NCBI GenBank assembly: GCA_001803045.1
Contig: MHAR01000080.1
Coordinates: 1 to 64,000 of the forward strand
Source of the DNA: Ignavibacteria bacterium RIFOXYB12_FULL_35_14
Lineage (GTDB): Bacteria; Bacteroidota; Ignavibacteria; Ignavibacteriales; Ignavibacteriaceae
DNA: 64,000 bases
Direction: 5' to 3'
The notes below the pieces were generated by a model. It did no database searches and was not told where the DNA came from. It saw only the letters and a program-made list of their open reading frames with translations. Position 1 is the first letter of the stretch. Every line of letters begins with the position of its first letter. The translations under genes were made by a program, and so were the position numbers. Positions 28,585 to 37,570 of the stretch are shown here, piece after piece.

Positions 28585-29223
28585 TTAATAGAAGAATCTT
28601 AAACCGACACGAGCCATAATACCACTCATATCAAAGCTTCTTTCAAAAATTCTTTTTCCGATGCCGCCATCGTTCACTTCATACTCCCAGCTTGGTTCGG
28701 AGGAATGATAATCGATCTGTCCAAAAATTTCCGAACGGCTGCCAATTCTGTACAATACTCCGGCTCCAATTCGCCAGCTAAAATCGAATGCCGCTTTGAA
28801 TTCATCATTCTCGGGATTTTGAAAACTTCGATAATTAATAAGCAGGAATTCAATTCCAACACCACCTGTTGCATAAAAACGAGTTAAAGGAGCAACCGGA
28901 AACTCACCTCTAAAATTTAATAGGATTGGAAATTCGTGAAGATTCGTTTTGGCTCTTAGTTCATTTACCTGACCAATACTAATTGGATAAACTTGATTGA
29001 ATTCACTTACAAGTTTTTTGTCAACATAATTGGAGTGAAACCAATCAATACTCCAGCCAAATAGTAATCGCTCATCAATAATTTTTCCCCCCTCATAGCC
29101 AATAATAAAACCACCATCTGTAGCGGTAGGATTAAAATATCCCAGCTTAATGCTTGCGCTGTTCAATTGCGCAAAAGAATTTGAAGTTAACATTAAAATA
29201 AAAACTAAAATTGCTTTTTTCAC
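28585..29223 (-). CDS. Outer membrane beta-barrel protein
   Basis: A 212-residue exported protein with a signal peptide (1-18, ending NSFAQ). The rest alternates polar and aromatic residues in short strands (for example FYATGGVGIEFLLI, FSWRIGAGVLYRIG and the last strand GIMARVGLRFFY with a terminal aromatic residue), as in small eight-stranded barrels of the OmpA-like or porin-family type. No OmpA peptidoglycan-binding domain. Function unknown. It converges with the M28 peptidase gene. Confidence 0.7.
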   Translation of the reverse strand: MKKAILVFILMLTSNSFAQLNSASIKLGYFNPTATDGGFIIGYEGGKIIDERLLFGWSIDWFHSNYVDKKLVSEFNQVYPISIGQVNELRAKTNLHEFPILLNFRGEFPVAPLTRFYATGGVGIEFLLINYRSFQNPENDEFKAAFDFSWRIGAGVLYRIGSRSEIFGQIDYHSSEPSWEYEVNDGGIGKRIFERSFDMSGIMARVGLRFFY

Positions 29224-29397
29224 CTTTTACCTCTAGAAATTTTTATATGCATATGCAACTAAAGTGCCACACAAAAATACTTAGTTAGAAAGTAAATAAG
29301 AAGATTAGAAATCTTAGTTGTCTAACTCTTGATACAAAAACTAATTTTACTGTCTAATTAATTCGTTATGAAATTGTTCGATTAAAGAAACATTATT

Positions 29398-29515
29398 TAC
29401 TCAGTCACTTTACGCAAAAGTGAGTAATACAAACCCAGTTCCTAATACCTGGTCCTAAAAATCAAAGAAATTGGGTTTGTTTGCGAATTTCTTTCATTAC
29501 CTTGCGCAACGTGAG
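29398..29515. repeat. Intergenic inverted repeats downstream of the GHL10 gene
   Basis: Two dyads occur together. TCACTTT...AAAGTGA around 29405-29430 is a tight hairpin, and ACAAACCCA...TGGGTTTGT (about 29429-29482) is a wider one. They follow the stop of the GHL10 gene on the minus strand and could act as its terminator or be a REP-like unit. Confidence 0.45.
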
Positions 29516-31018
29516 TTACTCAATAATAACAATAGGATTTTCAATACTTTCATTTTGCACTTTATCTAAAGATGAAATCGCAAAACAAATTTGACCTTCA
29601 TAATCAAACTCGGGAATATGAATTAACTCAGTAGCATTTCCATCTACAATTGTGAAAATATTTTGCGGATCATCGAAATCCATATCATTATTCGAAGCCG
29701 ATATATAAACAACAAAATATTTAGCAGCATCTCCATCAATAGCTAAATCCGGCGGTTCCCATTCCAGATGATAGTATTTTTCCTTTTTCTCAACATAAAA
29801 CGATTTTGGTGCGTACGGTAGAATATTATCTTTCCAATTCATTAAGGGAACCAAAGCAGGATATTTATAAAAATTATTTTTTAATGTATCCGCAAATCCC
29901 GAGTAATTATTAGTGATTGACTTTGCACTAAAAAAAACTGATCCGCCAGCATTGGAATACTCACGGTTCATTCTTAGCTGATCCCCCATTTCAGATTTTT
30001 TCCCCTCATATCTTTTAGCTGTAAATCGGCTTGAGAAATGCCCAATATAAAGATGCCTGTCTCCAATAATCGAAACCCACCAGGGAAGAAGTAAAGAGTA
30101 ATCAGCTAAATTATGACCGATCTCCCAATAGATTTGCGGCGTAACATAATCCACAGTTTTATCTTTTATCCATGTTAAGGGATCGCAAAATAGAATCGAA
30201 TACGAATTAAATCCATTTGTTCCCGCATACTTATTTTCGACTATACCAAAAGGACTTATACCAAATTTAATGTGAGGTTTGAATGAATTTATCTTCTCGT
30301 TAACGAGTGCAACCATGGAGTTAATGTTGTGCCGCCGCCAATCGTCAATATTAATAAAGTTATTTCCATAATTAATAAAAGTAAGCGAATCTTCGTTCGA
30401 TACTTTGGGTGAATAAGGGTAGAAGTAATCGTCAAAGTGAATTCCATCAACATCATAATTTCTTATTACTTCTTCAACTATTGATACAATGTATTCTTTC
30501 ACTTCAGGAATACCTGGATCTAACATTTTATAATTTCCGAAAGTAAGAATCCATTCAGGATGAACTTTTGAAACGTGAAAATCTGAAACTATGTAGTCAT
30601 CTACACTTTTTACTGCTCGATAGGGATTAAACCATGCGTGCAGTTCCATCCCCCGTTTATGAGCTTCATCAATTGCAATTTGAAGAGGATCGAAAAAAGG
30701 TTCAGGAGCTTTACCTTGTTCACCGGTCAACCAATAAGACCAAGGTTCAAAAGATGAACTATAGAGCGCATCGCACTCCGTTCTTACCTGGAAAATTACT
30801 GCATTTATTCCAGCTTCTTTTAATTTGTCAAAAGTTACTTTTAATTCTGTAATCTGATTTTCGCTCGAGGATAATTTTGATGATGGCCAATCAATGTTTG
30901 CAACTGTTGCTACCCAAACTCCACGAAATTCTCTTTTTGGATGGTTTACTTGCGCTAAAATTTCAATGAACAACAGTACCGTAAATAAAATTTGAATAAC
31001 TATTTTTATCATGTTCAA
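29516..31018 (-). CDS. Secreted GHL10 (DUF187) family glycoside hydrolase-like protein
   Basis: A 500-residue exported protein with an N-terminal signal peptide (about 1-22). The family start FRGVWVATVANIDWP and the segments INAVIFQVRTECDALY, ELHAWFNPYRA and VDGIHFDDYFYP are typical of the GHL10 TIM barrel, which resembles family 10/13 glycosidases and is associated with cell-wall glycan processing. A fibronectin-III-like segment (about 405-500) closes the protein. The Asp pair in HFDDYF is at the usual barrel active site. Exact substrate unknown; peptidoglycan is the best guess from related proteins. It is divergent from the phosphatase gene. Confidence 0.87.
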   Translation of the reverse strand: MNMIKIVIQILFTVLLFIEILAQVNHPKREFRGVWVATVANIDWPSSKLSSSENQITELKVTFDKLKEAGINAVIFQVRTECDALYSSSFEPWSYWLTGEQGKAPEPFFDPLQIAIDEAHKRGMELHAWFNPYRAVKSVDDYIVSDFHVSKVHPEWILTFGNYKMLDPGIPEVKEYIVSIVEEVIRNYDVDGIHFDDYFYPYSPKVSNEDSLTFINYGNNFINIDDWRRHNINSMVALVNEKINSFKPHIKFGISPFGIVENKYAGTNGFNSYSILFCDPLTWIKDKTVDYVTPQIYWEIGHNLADYSLLLPWWVSIIGDRHLYIGHFSSRFTAKRYEGKKSEMGDQLRMNREYSNAGGSVFFSAKSITNNYSGFADTLKNNFYKYPALVPLMNWKDNILPYAPKSFYVEKKEKYYHLEWEPPDLAIDGDAAKYFVVYISASNNDMDFDDPQNIFTIVDGNATELIHIPEFDYEGQICFAISSLDKVQNESIENPIVIIE

Positions 31019-31090
31019 TTTCCGCTAATTTGAAATATCTTACAAATAAAACTATTGAATATCAGGCTGAAAATCAGTTAAAAAATTATT

Positions 31091-31561
31091 ATGAAAAAAA
31101 TATTATTTGTGTGTCTTGGAAATATCTGTCGGTCACCTGCTGCTGAAGGAATACTAAAAAAATATATTGAGCATCAAAATCTAATTGTGAAATTTCAAGT
31201 CGATTCAGCCGGATTGCTCGATTACCATGAAGGAGAGAACTATGATCTAAGAATGATTAAGCATGCAGCGAAAAGAGGATTCAATTTGAAAGGAACCTCA
31301 AGACCTTTCTTATCCGAAGATTTTAAGAAGTTCGATTTGATCATCGCAATGGATAATGAGATTAACGATTCTCTAAAATCATTAGACAGAAACAAGATAT
31401 ACCATAAAAAAATATTTAAGATGACCGATTTTTCCTTTCAAAAAGATTATGATGAGGTTCCTGATCCTTATTATCTTGAAGCAGATGGCTTTGAGCTTGT
31501 ACTGGATATTGTTGAAGATGCCTGTAAAGGATTATTTGAGAAACTGAAAAATGACGGCTGA
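31091..31561 (+). CDS. Low molecular weight phosphotyrosine protein phosphatase family (possible ribulosamine-5-phosphatase)
   Basis: The catalytic loop VCLGNICRSP places the nucleophile Cys8 and Arg14, and the general acid Asp lies in VPDPYY at about 129. The 156-residue length is standard. The last 11 bases overlap the start of the fructosamine kinase-like gene, a very tight link. Members of this family paired with fructosamine kinases have been shown in other bacteria to dephosphorylate ribulosamine/erythrulosamine 5-phosphates, so a deglycation role is inferred here in preference to protein tyrosine dephosphorylation. Confidence 0.92.
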   Translation: MKKILFVCLGNICRSPAAEGILKKYIEHQNLIVKFQVDSAGLLDYHEGENYDLRMIKHAAKRGFNLKGTSRPFLSEDFKKFDLIIAMDNEINDSLKSLDRNKIYHKKIFKMTDFSFQKDYDEVPDPYYLEADGFELVLDIVEDACKGLFEKLKNDG

Positions 31562-32423
31562 AAATGAAATATTAAAAACTATTGAGTATCATCTCAATAA
31601 GAAGATCATATCTCAACAACCACTTTCAGGCGGTTGTATAAGTGATTCTTCAATTATTCAGACAAGTTCCGGGAATAAATATTTTTTAAAAGTTAATCAT
31701 AACGTTCCGAGTGATATGTTCACAAAAGAAGCAAACGGACTAAAAGAAATTGAATACAGTAAATCAATCCGGGTTCCATCCGTAGAATTAGCCGGCGATA
31801 ACTTCATTTTGATGGAATGTATTGAAGGAAAAACAAAATCAAAAAATTTCTTTAAGGATTTTGGAATTCAATTTGCCAAGATGCATAAATATGAATGTTC
31901 ATATTATGGATTTCATGAAGACAATTACATCGGTTCAACCGTTCAAAAAAATATATCGGATGAAGAAGAGAGAAATAACTGGATAAAGTTCTACTTCAAC
32001 AAGCGATTACTGTTTCAGTTTAAGCTCGCAGAAAGTAATGGCTACATTGATTCAGAATTCAGAAAATGTTTTAATCGAATAGAAAATAAGATCGAGAATA
32101 TTCTTGATAGTGAAGCAGATAAGCCCTCCCTTTTACATGGGGATTTATGGGCAGGAAATTATATTGTCGATGAAAATGGAAGGGCTTGCTTAATAGATCC
32201 AGCCGTATATTATGGAAACCGTGAAGCTGATCTTGCAATGACCAAACTTTTTGGCGGCTTCACACAAGTATTTTACAATAGCTACAACGAATTTTATCAG
32301 CTAAACGAGGGTTACGAGTATAGAGAGAATATTTACAAACTCTATCATGTGTTTAACCATCTAAACCTTTTCGGAGGAGGATATTACCAACAAGCCCTAT
32401 CTTTAATTAAATTTTATTTATAA
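31551..32423 (+). CDS. Fructosamine/ribulosamine kinase family protein
   Basis: An APH-like sugar kinase that phosphorylates ketoamines formed by glycation of proteins; the phosphorylated adduct then falls off. Evidence is the N-terminal QQPLSGGCISDS (nucleotide loop), KYFLKVN with the ATP-binding Lys, MECIEGK, the catalytic loop LLHGDLWAGNY and the metal motif LIDPAVYYGNREADLAM, all typical of the fructosamine-3-kinase family. At 290 residues the length is normal. It overlaps the phosphatase gene by 11 bp. Bacterial members prefer ribulosamines and erythrulosamines. Confidence 0.92.
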   Translation: MTAENEILKTIEYHLNKKIISQQPLSGGCISDSSIIQTSSGNKYFLKVNHNVPSDMFTKEANGLKEIEYSKSIRVPSVELAGDNFILMECIEGKTKSKNFFKDFGIQFAKMHKYECSYYGFHEDNYIGSTVQKNISDEEERNNWIKFYFNKRLLFQFKLAESNGYIDSEFRKCFNRIENKIENILDSEADKPSLLHGDLWAGNYIVDENGRACLIDPAVYYGNREADLAMTKLFGGFTQVFYNSYNEFYQLNEGYEYRENIYKLYHVFNHLNLFGGGYYQQALSLIKFYL

Positions 32424-32441
32424 CAGAACTAACTAAACACT

Positions 32442-33269
32442 TTACATTTTTTCAATGTCGAGCACTTCAACATCAAAAATTAATGTTGAATTCGGAGGAA
32501 TGCTTCCAACGGGAACGGCTCCATAACCTAGTACCGGCGGAATAATTAATTTTGCTTTTCCTCCCTTTCCAACAAGCTTAATTCCCTCCTCCCATCCGGG
32601 TATTACAGGCTGAAGCTTTAATCTGAACTTAAACGGTTCATCTCTTTCAACAGAACTGTCAAATATTTTTCCGCTGGTAAGAAATCCTGTATAGTGAACA
32701 GTTACCAAATCTGCTGAATCCGCTTTTTCACCTGTACCTGGCTGAAGAATTACATATTTCAATCCGCTTTTTGAAGTAACAATTTTTGTAGAATCAACAT
32801 CCCATGATTTTGAAACAATAGGATCATTAGCCTCAAGTAAATTAATAACAACTTTTAAACTTGAATTAGGCGGAACAGGCCCAAATCCCAATTCACCGTA
32901 AGCTTTGTTTGAAGGTATAATGATTGTTCTTGTACCGCCCACTTTCATTCCAACGATAGCTTCATCCACACCTTTGATGAATGCAGAATCTCCGAGCTTG
33001 AATTTTACAGGCTGACCGAATTCAATCGAACTGCCGATTGTTGAAGCTTGCCTGATTGAATCTTGCGACCAATCCTTATAAATATTAGTAGAATCTTTGA
33101 TGACCCATGCTCGGAAATGGACAGAAACCAAATTGCCAAGTTTTGCTTCTTTTCCTGTTCCCAACGAATCATTAGCATAATTTACTCCCGAAGCTAACTC
33201 AACTACATCAGCATCTTTACTGCATCCGATAAGACCTAGAACCAATAACACAAATACTATGTACTTCAT
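32442..33269 (-). CDS. Lipoprotein with two FKBP-type peptidyl-prolyl isomerase domains
   Basis: A 275-residue periplasmic lipoprotein. The signal ends in the lipobox LIGC at residue 16. The first FKBP domain (about 45-130) shows VSVHFRAWVIKDST, FKLGDSAFIKGVDEAIVG and GELGFGPVPPNSSL. The second (about 165-275) shows LVTVHYTGFLTSGKIFDSS, VIPGWEEGIKLVGKGGKAKL and GYGAVPVGSIPPNSTL. The second has the more complete active-site set (Y, F-D, W, I-P); the first lacks several aromatic positions and may be structural. Convergent with the kinase gene, 18 bp away. Confidence 0.9.
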   Translation of the reverse strand: MKYIVFVLLVLGLIGCSKDADVVELASGVNYANDSLGTGKEAKLGNLVSVHFRAWVIKDSTNIYKDWSQDSIRQASTIGSSIEFGQPVKFKLGDSAFIKGVDEAIVGMKVGGTRTIIIPSNKAYGELGFGPVPPNSSLKVVINLLEANDPIVSKSWDVDSTKIVTSKSGLKYVILQPGTGEKADSADLVTVHYTGFLTSGKIFDSSVERDEPFKFRLKLQPVIPGWEEGIKLVGKGGKAKLIIPPVLGYGAVPVGSIPPNSTLIFDVEVLDIEKM

Positions 33270-33386
33270 GATTTTCCTTTATTTTTTGATTGTGCAAATA
33301 TATTTAATTTGTAACAGAACTCTAAATTTTTAATCAAACTAAAACGAAAAAATCATTTGTTTGCGAGCATAATTTCACATTTTAGT

Positions 33387-34016
33387 GTGGCTGACAAACT
33401 TGTCTCTTTCATTCCGATATTATTTCTGTTGTCTTTACTTACCGCAAAAGAAAATCAGAATCTTTTGCAAAAAGATGAAATAATAATTGATAGCAACTAC
33501 ACCTTTGAGGAAATTTTTTCAGAAAGTCAATTTCCTGAAAAGATTAGGAAGAATCTCAAGCTTGTTTCAGTTGAATATTTTTCTTTTGATGATAAGCTTC
33601 ATCGTGGACAGATACTAATTCATAAGAATTTGGCAAATGATATTATTGAAATATTTAAAGTCATTAAAGAAAAGAAATTTCCCGTTAGCAAAGTAATTCC
33701 TATCAATAAGTACAATTGGTCAGATGAGCGCTCAATGAACGATAACAACACATCCGCCTTTAATTTCAGATATATAGAGGGAACAAGTAAATTATCTTCT
33801 CATGCTCATGGACGTGCCATAGATATTAATCCAAGGCTTAATCCGCAGTTTAAGGATGGAAAATATTTTCCAGCAAATACAAGCTATGATATCAATATTA
33901 CAGGAACCATCGCGAGAAATTCATTTTTGGTTAGAGAATTCACCAAGCGCGGTTGGAAATGGGGCGGATTATGGAGAAGGAATAAAGATTATCAGCATTT
34001 TGAAAAACTAAATTAG
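33387..34016 (+). CDS. M15 family (extensin-like) peptidase
   Basis: A probable D-Ala-D-Ala or L-Ala-D-Glu type cell wall peptidase. The zinc motif SSHAHGRAIDIN has His and Asp with the H-x6-D spacing, and the last ligand is in YQHFEK near the end. WGGLW supports the M15 C/D group. I favour the GTG at 33387, which gives a clean N-terminal hydrophobic segment (ADKLVSFIPILFLLSLLTA); the frame is open to a TTG at 33357, which would add ten residues. Length is about 209 residues. It is followed 11 bp later by an esterase gene on the same strand. Confidence 0.8.
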   Translation: MADKLVSFIPILFLLSLLTAKENQNLLQKDEIIIDSNYTFEEIFSESQFPEKIRKNLKLVSVEYFSFDDKLHRGQILIHKNLANDIIEIFKVIKEKKFPVSKVIPINKYNWSDERSMNDNNTSAFNFRYIEGTSKLSSHAHGRAIDINPRLNPQFKDGKYFPANTSYDINITGTIARNSFLVREFTKRGWKWGGLWRRNKDYQHFEKLN

Positions 34017-34027
34017 TACCATCAATT

Positions 34028-35170
34028 ATGAAAAATTTATTTGTTCTATTGTTCATTACGATTTTATTTCAAAGCATCACTCCACAATCCAATACATGTG
34101 AAATTGCTTTTGTCATCATCTCAACTGAAGTAAAGGATAGCGAATCCGTATTTATTGTTGGAAGTGATTCACTGTTAGGCAATTGGAATCCTAGCGCTGT
34201 TAAACTCGTTAAAGTTAACGATTCGACCTGGACAAAATCTATTAAGTTCGAAGTTGGAAAAAATTTTGAATACAAATTCACAAAGGGTTCGTGGGAGAAA
34301 GAAGCATTAGACGCAGATGGTTTTATTCCTAATAATTCTATTCATAAAGTAATTCGTGATACTGTAATCACATTAGAAATCAAGAAATGGAGAAATTTAG
34401 AAAGACGAATTAATCACGGACAAATTAGCGGTACAGTTAAGTACCATTTACAATTTGAAGGAGAGGGTTTAAAGCCACGTGATATTGTCGTTTGGCTTCC
34501 ATCAAATTATGAACAAGATAATAATAAACGTTATCCGGTTTTTTATATGCACGACGGTCAAAATGTTTTTGATCCGGCAACCTCTTCATTTGGTTATGAT
34601 TGGAGAATTGATGAAGTAGCCGATTCTCTTAGTAAAGTCGAAGTCATCAACGATATTATTATTGTCGCTATTTATAATACTTCAGATAGAGGATTGGAGT
34701 ACACTCATTCAGCTTTAGGTTACAAGTACATGGATTTCATTGTTTCGAAACTTAAGCCATTCATCGATGCTGAATACCGAACACTAACAGATTGTGAGAA
34801 TACAGCAATTGCCGGTTCGTCATTGGGCGGTTTAATTTCATTTATGTTAGTTTGGAATTACCCTCAAGTATTTTCCAAAGCTGCATGTTTATCTCCAGCT
34901 TTTAAAATACAAGAATTAAATTATGTTGATTCGATAGCTTGTTATTCCGGAACGAAGAAGGCGTTAAAACTCTATATTGATAATGGCGGTATAGGCTTGG
35001 AATCTGAATTGCAGCCCGGAATTGATGAAATGATAGTTGCTCTGCAAAACAATGGTTATGTATTAGGTAAAGATTTATTTTGGAGCGTCGATCCGAATGC
35101 TATTCACTCTGAATCTGCGTGGGCGCAAAGAATATGGCAGCCTTTAGTTTACTTTTTTGGTAAGAATTAA
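34028..35170 (+). CDS. Secreted esterase (enterochelin esterase/CE1-like) with N-terminal starch-binding-like domain
   Basis: Exported (signal 1-19). Residues about 22-118 resemble a CBM20 or glycogen-binding domain (VFIVGSDSLLGNWNPSAVKL, then FEYKFTKGSWEKE). Residues about 135-380 are an esterase D-type alpha/beta hydrolase: VWLPSNYEQ, YPVFYMHDGQNVFDP, and the nucleophile elbow IAGSSLGGLIS (Ser at about 257). The catalytic His probably lies in NAIHSESAW near the end. Substrate unknown; carbohydrate esters would fit the binding domain. Confidence 0.82.
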   Translation: MKNLFVLLFITILFQSITPQSNTCEIAFVIISTEVKDSESVFIVGSDSLLGNWNPSAVKLVKVNDSTWTKSIKFEVGKNFEYKFTKGSWEKEALDADGFIPNNSIHKVIRDTVITLEIKKWRNLERRINHGQISGTVKYHLQFEGEGLKPRDIVVWLPSNYEQDNNKRYPVFYMHDGQNVFDPATSSFGYDWRIDEVADSLSKVEVINDIIIVAIYNTSDRGLEYTHSALGYKYMDFIVSKLKPFIDAEYRTLTDCENTAIAGSSLGGLISFMLVWNYPQVFSKAACLSPAFKIQELNYVDSIACYSGTKKALKLYIDNGGIGLESELQPGIDEMIVALQNNGYVLGKDLFWSVDPNAIHSESAWAQRIWQPLVYFFGKN

Positions 35171-35214
35171 CCTTCGCAAAACACAATTCCTAAAAACCGC
35201 AATTTGCAGATATG

Positions 35215-35299
35215 AGATATTCCAGATTTTCACGAACAGACTATGCGGTTCAAATCTGGCATATCTAAGAAATTTTCGGAACGACCGGGAGGTCGTTCC
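35215..35299. repeat. Interspersed inverted repeat family B (copy 3) plus a second hairpin
   Basis: AGATATTCCAGATTT (35215-35229) is opposed by AAATCTGGCATATCT (35252-35266), a family B copy with one mismatch. It is followed by a perfect 9-bp hairpin GGAACGACC/GGTCGTTCC (35278-35299, loop of 4). The pair lies between the convergent esterase and amidase genes and may terminate both. Confidence 0.75.
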
Positions 35300-35334
35300 C
35301 TACGAATTGCTCGTTAGGAATTGCATGCATAGTT

Positions 35335-37539
35335 TCATTTCAATAGCATTACTTTTTCAGATAAGTTCACTAGGTCCGATCGAACATTTACCAGGTAAAT
35401 CCCGGAAGGAAAATCATTCATTCGTAATTCAAATGTGTGGCTGCCAACTTCGAGATAATCGTCAAACAAATTCATAACTTCCTCACCAAGCAGATTGTAA
35501 ACTCTTATCTCATACTTCCCTGCTAGATCATTTGTAAAATTAACTTTCGCAGATGGATTAAATGGATTTGGGTAAACTGAAAGTGAATAATCTTTTGGAA
35601 TTATTTCTGATTCATTATCGACTGAGACTAGTGTTGTAAAAAATGTATGTGCTCTTGAAAGAATTTCTTTCCGAATTGAATCGGAAGCGATAGTTTCAAA
35701 TGCAAATCCAACATAAATTAGTTTACCTTCATTCGCACCAGCCGGAAAAGTACCGCTGAATAATATTGCTGCATTTTGTGTTGAATTATATCGCATGACT
35801 GCTGTACTGCCGCCAAATTGAGTTATCACATCAGGCCAATCTTCAGGATAGGTTTGTCCAAAATTAATATTCAGTCCATCAAATATTGAACCTGGCACAC
35901 CTGAAGCAAACGGAGTATTCGGCGTTGGATTATCTGCACTGTAAACAGATTTCAAATAATTAATGAAAAAATTTTTATCGTTTGCAGTTCCTTTAAAATC
36001 AAGATCCCACGCAATTTCGGAACCTGTTACAAATAAATTTCCTCCTCCATCTAAAAATGTTTTTAGAATATTTTGCTCATCTTCATTGAAAGTTTCATCT
36101 GCAGTTGATTCATCGCCAAGGAACCAAATAACGTATTTATAATTAGTCAATTGGCTTGTAGTTGTGACTAATGAATTAGATACAGTTTCAAATCTAATTC
36201 CCAACTCTCCTAAAGGATTTCCATAATATCTAGTAAAGTTATGAGCAGGATTAGGATTACTTCCCGATCCGCCATACCTGTTAAATCCATCGACAATTAA
36301 AACCTTTGATGTATTTACTGATGTGTATCCGCCATAAGTTTTTGAAAAGTTCGGACTTTCGCTGATTGCATTTTTTGCTTTGAGTTTTACATAGTAACTT
36401 TTCCCCTCTATTAGTCCGTTAATCACCGTGCCTGTTGCAGCACCACTAACTTTACGATATGGAATTGTGTCCCATGAAATTCCATTTTCAGATAGATAAA
36501 TATAAAAACTGTCCGGTGTACCTGATGGTTTTTGCCATAATGCTTGAATTGATGTAGATGACGATGACAGTACTCCGGTTAATTTAACATCGCCCACAAT
36601 TTCAGTTTGCTGGATGGATAAATTCTTTACATTAATTTTTCCGCCCTGAATAGTCACAGTTGCAAATGTACTATCTAGCGGACCAGTAACACGAATTGTA
36701 TAATCACCTGGCACAAGCGAATCTATCCTGTAAAATCCGTTTCCTAATGAGTCAACCAAATAACCCTGGTTTGCTCCTTCGATAGAAACTAAAACTTTTT
36801 TTGCCGGGGAATTTGTAGTTGTGTTTTGAATAAAACCTACTAGACTACCATGCGCAGGAAACCCAGCATTGTAATATTGAAGGAAAGCATGATAAAGAGC
36901 TTCAGCTTCAGTTTTAAGATATGCAAGATTTTTTAATCGCAATATTTCCGCAGGATAATCAAAGAAAGATGCTTCACTAAGGGTGCCAGGCATATTCAAC
37001 GTGCTTAATACGCCAAGATTAAAGCCCAAAAAACATAAATCTCCACGACTTAGGCTTGAGGGTGTCTGCAGACCTTGAAAAATTTTAGCTGCCAAAATGT
37101 TTGCCATCAAATCTGCTTGTCCTGGCCAAGCTGGATTTCCACTTGGACAATCATTAGCGTTTAGTTGTTTGAATAAAGCCAGAGTGTAATTTGAAGTTCC
37201 AAGAAATGCATTGTGATGAACTGAGTGAAAGAAATTTACGTTCGCATTGTTTGCAATTGCCTTTCGTTGAGTTAATGTTATGCATGATCCGGTTGAATCA
37301 TAATCTGCGCGTGTGGTAATTACTGAAGCACCGGCATTTTGGAGACAAATCCTTAACTGAGGCACAACATAGTGGTTTATCCAGCTTTCAAATCTCTTAG
37401 TTTCAGCATCATTGCAATTTGCTGCTTGGCCGGGAATAAATCCGTGTCCAGGATCTAAACAAATTTTTATTCCGTTCAAATTTTGGGCTGATGCGATTAG
37501 CGCAGTGAAAATTATGAAGATGAAAAGCATTTTTTTCAT
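35335..37539 (-). CDS. Secreted N-acetylmuramoyl-L-alanine amidase with Fn3-like and T9SS sorting domains
   Basis: A 734-residue secreted cell wall hydrolase. Signal peptide 1-18. The Amidase_3 domain (about 22-220) keeps the zinc site: His in CLDPGHGF, Glu in ETKRFESWINH (one of the two Glu), His in FHSVHHNA and the catalytic Glu in GTLSEASFF. A carboxypeptidase-regulatory-like segment (about 230-300), an Fn3-like module (about 310-410) and a Rossmann-like region (about 410-630) follow. The C-terminus is a type A sorting domain (SVYPNPFNPSAKV, then GIYLVNVRS and a KVMLLK end), which directs export through type IX secretion. Such a fusion suggests action outside the outer membrane or on prey/neighbour walls; that is inference. 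Confidence 0.88.
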   Translation of the reverse strand: MKKMLFIFIIFTALIASAQNLNGIKICLDPGHGFIPGQAANCNDAETKRFESWINHYVVPQLRICLQNAGASVITTRADYDSTGSCITLTQRKAIANNANVNFFHSVHHNAFLGTSNYTLALFKQLNANDCPSGNPAWPGQADLMANILAAKIFQGLQTPSSLSRGDLCFLGFNLGVLSTLNMPGTLSEASFFDYPAEILRLKNLAYLKTEAEALYHAFLQYYNAGFPAHGSLVGFIQNTTTNSPAKKVLVSIEGANQGYLVDSLGNGFYRIDSLVPGDYTIRVTGPLDSTFATVTIQGGKINVKNLSIQQTEIVGDVKLTGVLSSSSTSIQALWQKPSGTPDSFYIYLSENGISWDTIPYRKVSGAATGTVINGLIEGKSYYVKLKAKNAISESPNFSKTYGGYTSVNTSKVLIVDGFNRYGGSGSNPNPAHNFTRYYGNPLGELGIRFETVSNSLVTTTSQLTNYKYVIWFLGDESTADETFNEDEQNILKTFLDGGGNLFVTGSEIAWDLDFKGTANDKNFFINYLKSVYSADNPTPNTPFASGVPGSIFDGLNINFGQTYPEDWPDVITQFGGSTAVMRYNSTQNAAILFSGTFPAGANEGKLIYVGFAFETIASDSIRKEILSRAHTFFTTLVSVDNESEIIPKDYSLSVYPNPFNPSAKVNFTNDLAGKYEIRVYNLLGEEVMNLFDDYLEVGSHTFELRMNDFPSGIYLVNVRSDLVNLSEKVMLLK

Positions 37540-37570
37540 GGTTGTTTTATTCTTTACAGTTGAGGTGAAA

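Noticed and set aside
35157-35477. 106-residue plus-strand frame across 35157-35477
   Set aside because: It crosses family B repeats and the complement of the amidase sorting domain.
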